Assembly: GCA_017397645.1 (NCBI GenBank)
Contig: JAFQIE010000044.1
Span: 1-64,000, forward strand
DNA length: 64,000 nucleotides
Source of the DNA: Lachnospiraceae bacterium
Lineage (GTDB): Bacteria; Bacillota; Clostridia; Lachnospirales; Lachnospiraceae
Direction: 5' to 3'
The position numbers were made by a program, and so were the translations under genes. Shown here one piece after another: positions 63,204 through 64,000 of the stretch. Within the stretch, counting starts at the first letter, position 1. Every line of letters starts with the position of its first letter. A model generated the notes under the pieces. It had not been told where the DNA came from. It did not search any database and was given only the letters and a program-made list of their open reading frames with translations.

Positions 63204-63974
63204 ATGATTTTTCAAGTAAAAGCTTCATGTGGTTCGTTCATTGGGGACGGACGCAACAATAACGAGGATAATTTTTATTTCAATCAAAAACATTTGCCGG
63301 AACAAAACAAGGGGTTAAAGAACCCTATCAAATATGATGGCGCAACATCAGACAGTATTCTGTTTGCTGTTTTTGATGGCATGGGTGGCGAAGTGAACGG
63401 AGAGGAAGCCTCCTGCCGTGCCAGTGAGGTGTTTGCGGATGAGTATAAAAAACTAGAAGGACTTGCGCTATCCGGTAAAGAGTTGATGATTAGAGCTTGT
63501 CAGAAGGCAAATGATGTTATCAATGAGATTGCCGAAAGCAAACACATTGGCACTATGGGGACCACTGTTGCTGCGGTGTACTTAACCCAAGACGAAGTGG
63601 TGTCCTGCAATATGGGAGACAGTAAGATTTTTCGAATCCGGGAAGGCCAGATGGTGCAGATTTCGGAGGACCATACGGATGAAAAGATCATACAGTCTAT
63701 GGGATTAAATAAAAAACCGGTGTTACTACAGTATTTGGGGATTTCTGATACGGAAATGGCAATAGACCCCTATATTACCAAGGGGGATATTCAAGATGGG
63801 GATGTATTTGTGCTCTGTAGTGACGGCGTCACAGACTTCCTTTCTTCAGAAGAAATGTATGAATTGATAAAGGATAGAACAGCGGACGAAGCCACCAGAT
63901 GCATTCTTGCCGAAGTGGATAAAAAAGGTGGTTCGGACAACGCAACAATTATCATTGCTAAAATGACGGCATGA
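63204..63974 (+). CDS. PP2C-family Ser/Thr phosphatase (second)
   Basis: 256 residues; ATG 63204 after AAGGGAG. Motifs R-N-N-N-E-D-N, F-D-G-M-G-G-E, G-T-M-G-T-T-V, G-D-S-K-I-F, C-S-D-G-V and G-S-D-N-A-T-I-I-I. It lies 13 nt after the second kinase, so this is a second kinase/phosphatase pair. It is clearly diverged from the first phosphatase. Confidence 0.93.
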   Translation: MIFQVKASCGSFIGDGRNNNEDNFYFNQKHLPEQNKGLKNPIKYDGATSDSILFAVFDGMGGEVNGEEASCRASEVFADEYKKLEGLALSGKELMIRACQKANDVINEIAESKHIGTMGTTVAAVYLTQDEVVSCNMGDSKIFRIREGQMVQISEDHTDEKIIQSMGLNKKPVLLQYLGISDTEMAIDPYITKGDIQDGDVFVLCSDGVTDFLSSEEMYELIKDRTADEATRCILAEVDKKGGSDNATIIIAKMTA

Positions 63975-63987
63975 GGGGTAAATCGAT

Positions 63988-64000
63988 ATGGCTATAGAGA
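63988..64000 (+). CDS. start of a further gene (truncated by window edge)
   Basis: ATG GCT ATA GAG at the edge, preceded by GAGGGG. Only M-A-I-E is visible, so no function can be given; spacing fits continuation of the operon. Confidence 0.4.

Overview
The window looks like a chromosomal segment of a gut-type Lachnospiraceae bacterium (Firmicutes, Clostridia). The evidence is the adk-map-KOW-infA ... rpmJ-rpsM-rpsK-rpsD-rpoA-rplQ and ecfA1-ecfA2-ecfT-truA-rplM-rpsI gene orders, an enlarged ribosomal protein L17, strong AGGAGG-type ribosome binding sites, sigma-A promoters (TTGACA/TATAAT types), BspA-like LRR_5 and GLUG surface proteins with P-T-E linkers, and a TrpXYZ-like ABC transporter. 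No RNA polymerase beta genes, rRNA, tRNA or CRISPR array were seen.

Region A (1-16.4 kb) is a surface-protein island. Four consecutive secreted proteins (two LRR_5/BspA-like, two GLUG-repeat) all end in the same two-part unit: a ~75-residue beta-rich module followed by a two-repeat dockerin. They are followed by a lipoprotein that carries a long A-A-E-P-T-E-T-P spacer and a C-terminal cohesin-like domain. None of the four has a sortase signal or C-terminal membrane anchor. Together they look like a self-contained cohesin/dockerin display system for adhesins rather than for enzymes. A 162-nt near-palindromic RNA candidate with its own promoter and terminator sits inside the island. A DUF3990-type toxin/XRE antitoxin pair with a palindromic operator inside its promoter closes the region.

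Region B (17.8-33.6 kb) is core translation, transcription and vitamin-uptake housekeeping. Oddities are an unknown polytopic membrane gene between infA and rpmJ, a 306-nt hairpin-rich RNA between rpmJ and rpsM, similar motifs in the rplQ and rplM leaders, and two phased intergenic repeat arrays (62-63 bp and exactly 53 bp period), the second leading directly into an orphan PD-(D/E)XK-like nuclease gene.

Region C (33.6-40.1 kb) is metabolism and transport: a SorE-like dehydrogenase and class II aldolase divergent from a SorC-family regulator with three palindromic operator candidates, then a TrpXYZ-like ABC importer.

Region D (40.1-41.7 kb) is a solitary tyrosine recombinase bracketed by a perfect 22-nt inverted repeat, an invertible or mobile unit.

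Region E (41.7-64 kb) is a phospho-signalling and giant-adhesin island: PP2C phosphatase, Ser/Thr kinase, a membrane protein with five E-T-S-V/I-L motifs (candidate phosphothreonine/FHA ligands), another membrane protein, a 4444-residue repeat adhesin with C-terminal membrane anchor, a LytTR response regulator, an AgrC-like histidine kinase, a second Ser/Thr kinase with a polytopic membrane tail, a second PP2C phosphatase and the first codons of a further gene. The tight spacing suggests coordinated expression, with the two phosphorylation systems controlling the surface protein or its export.
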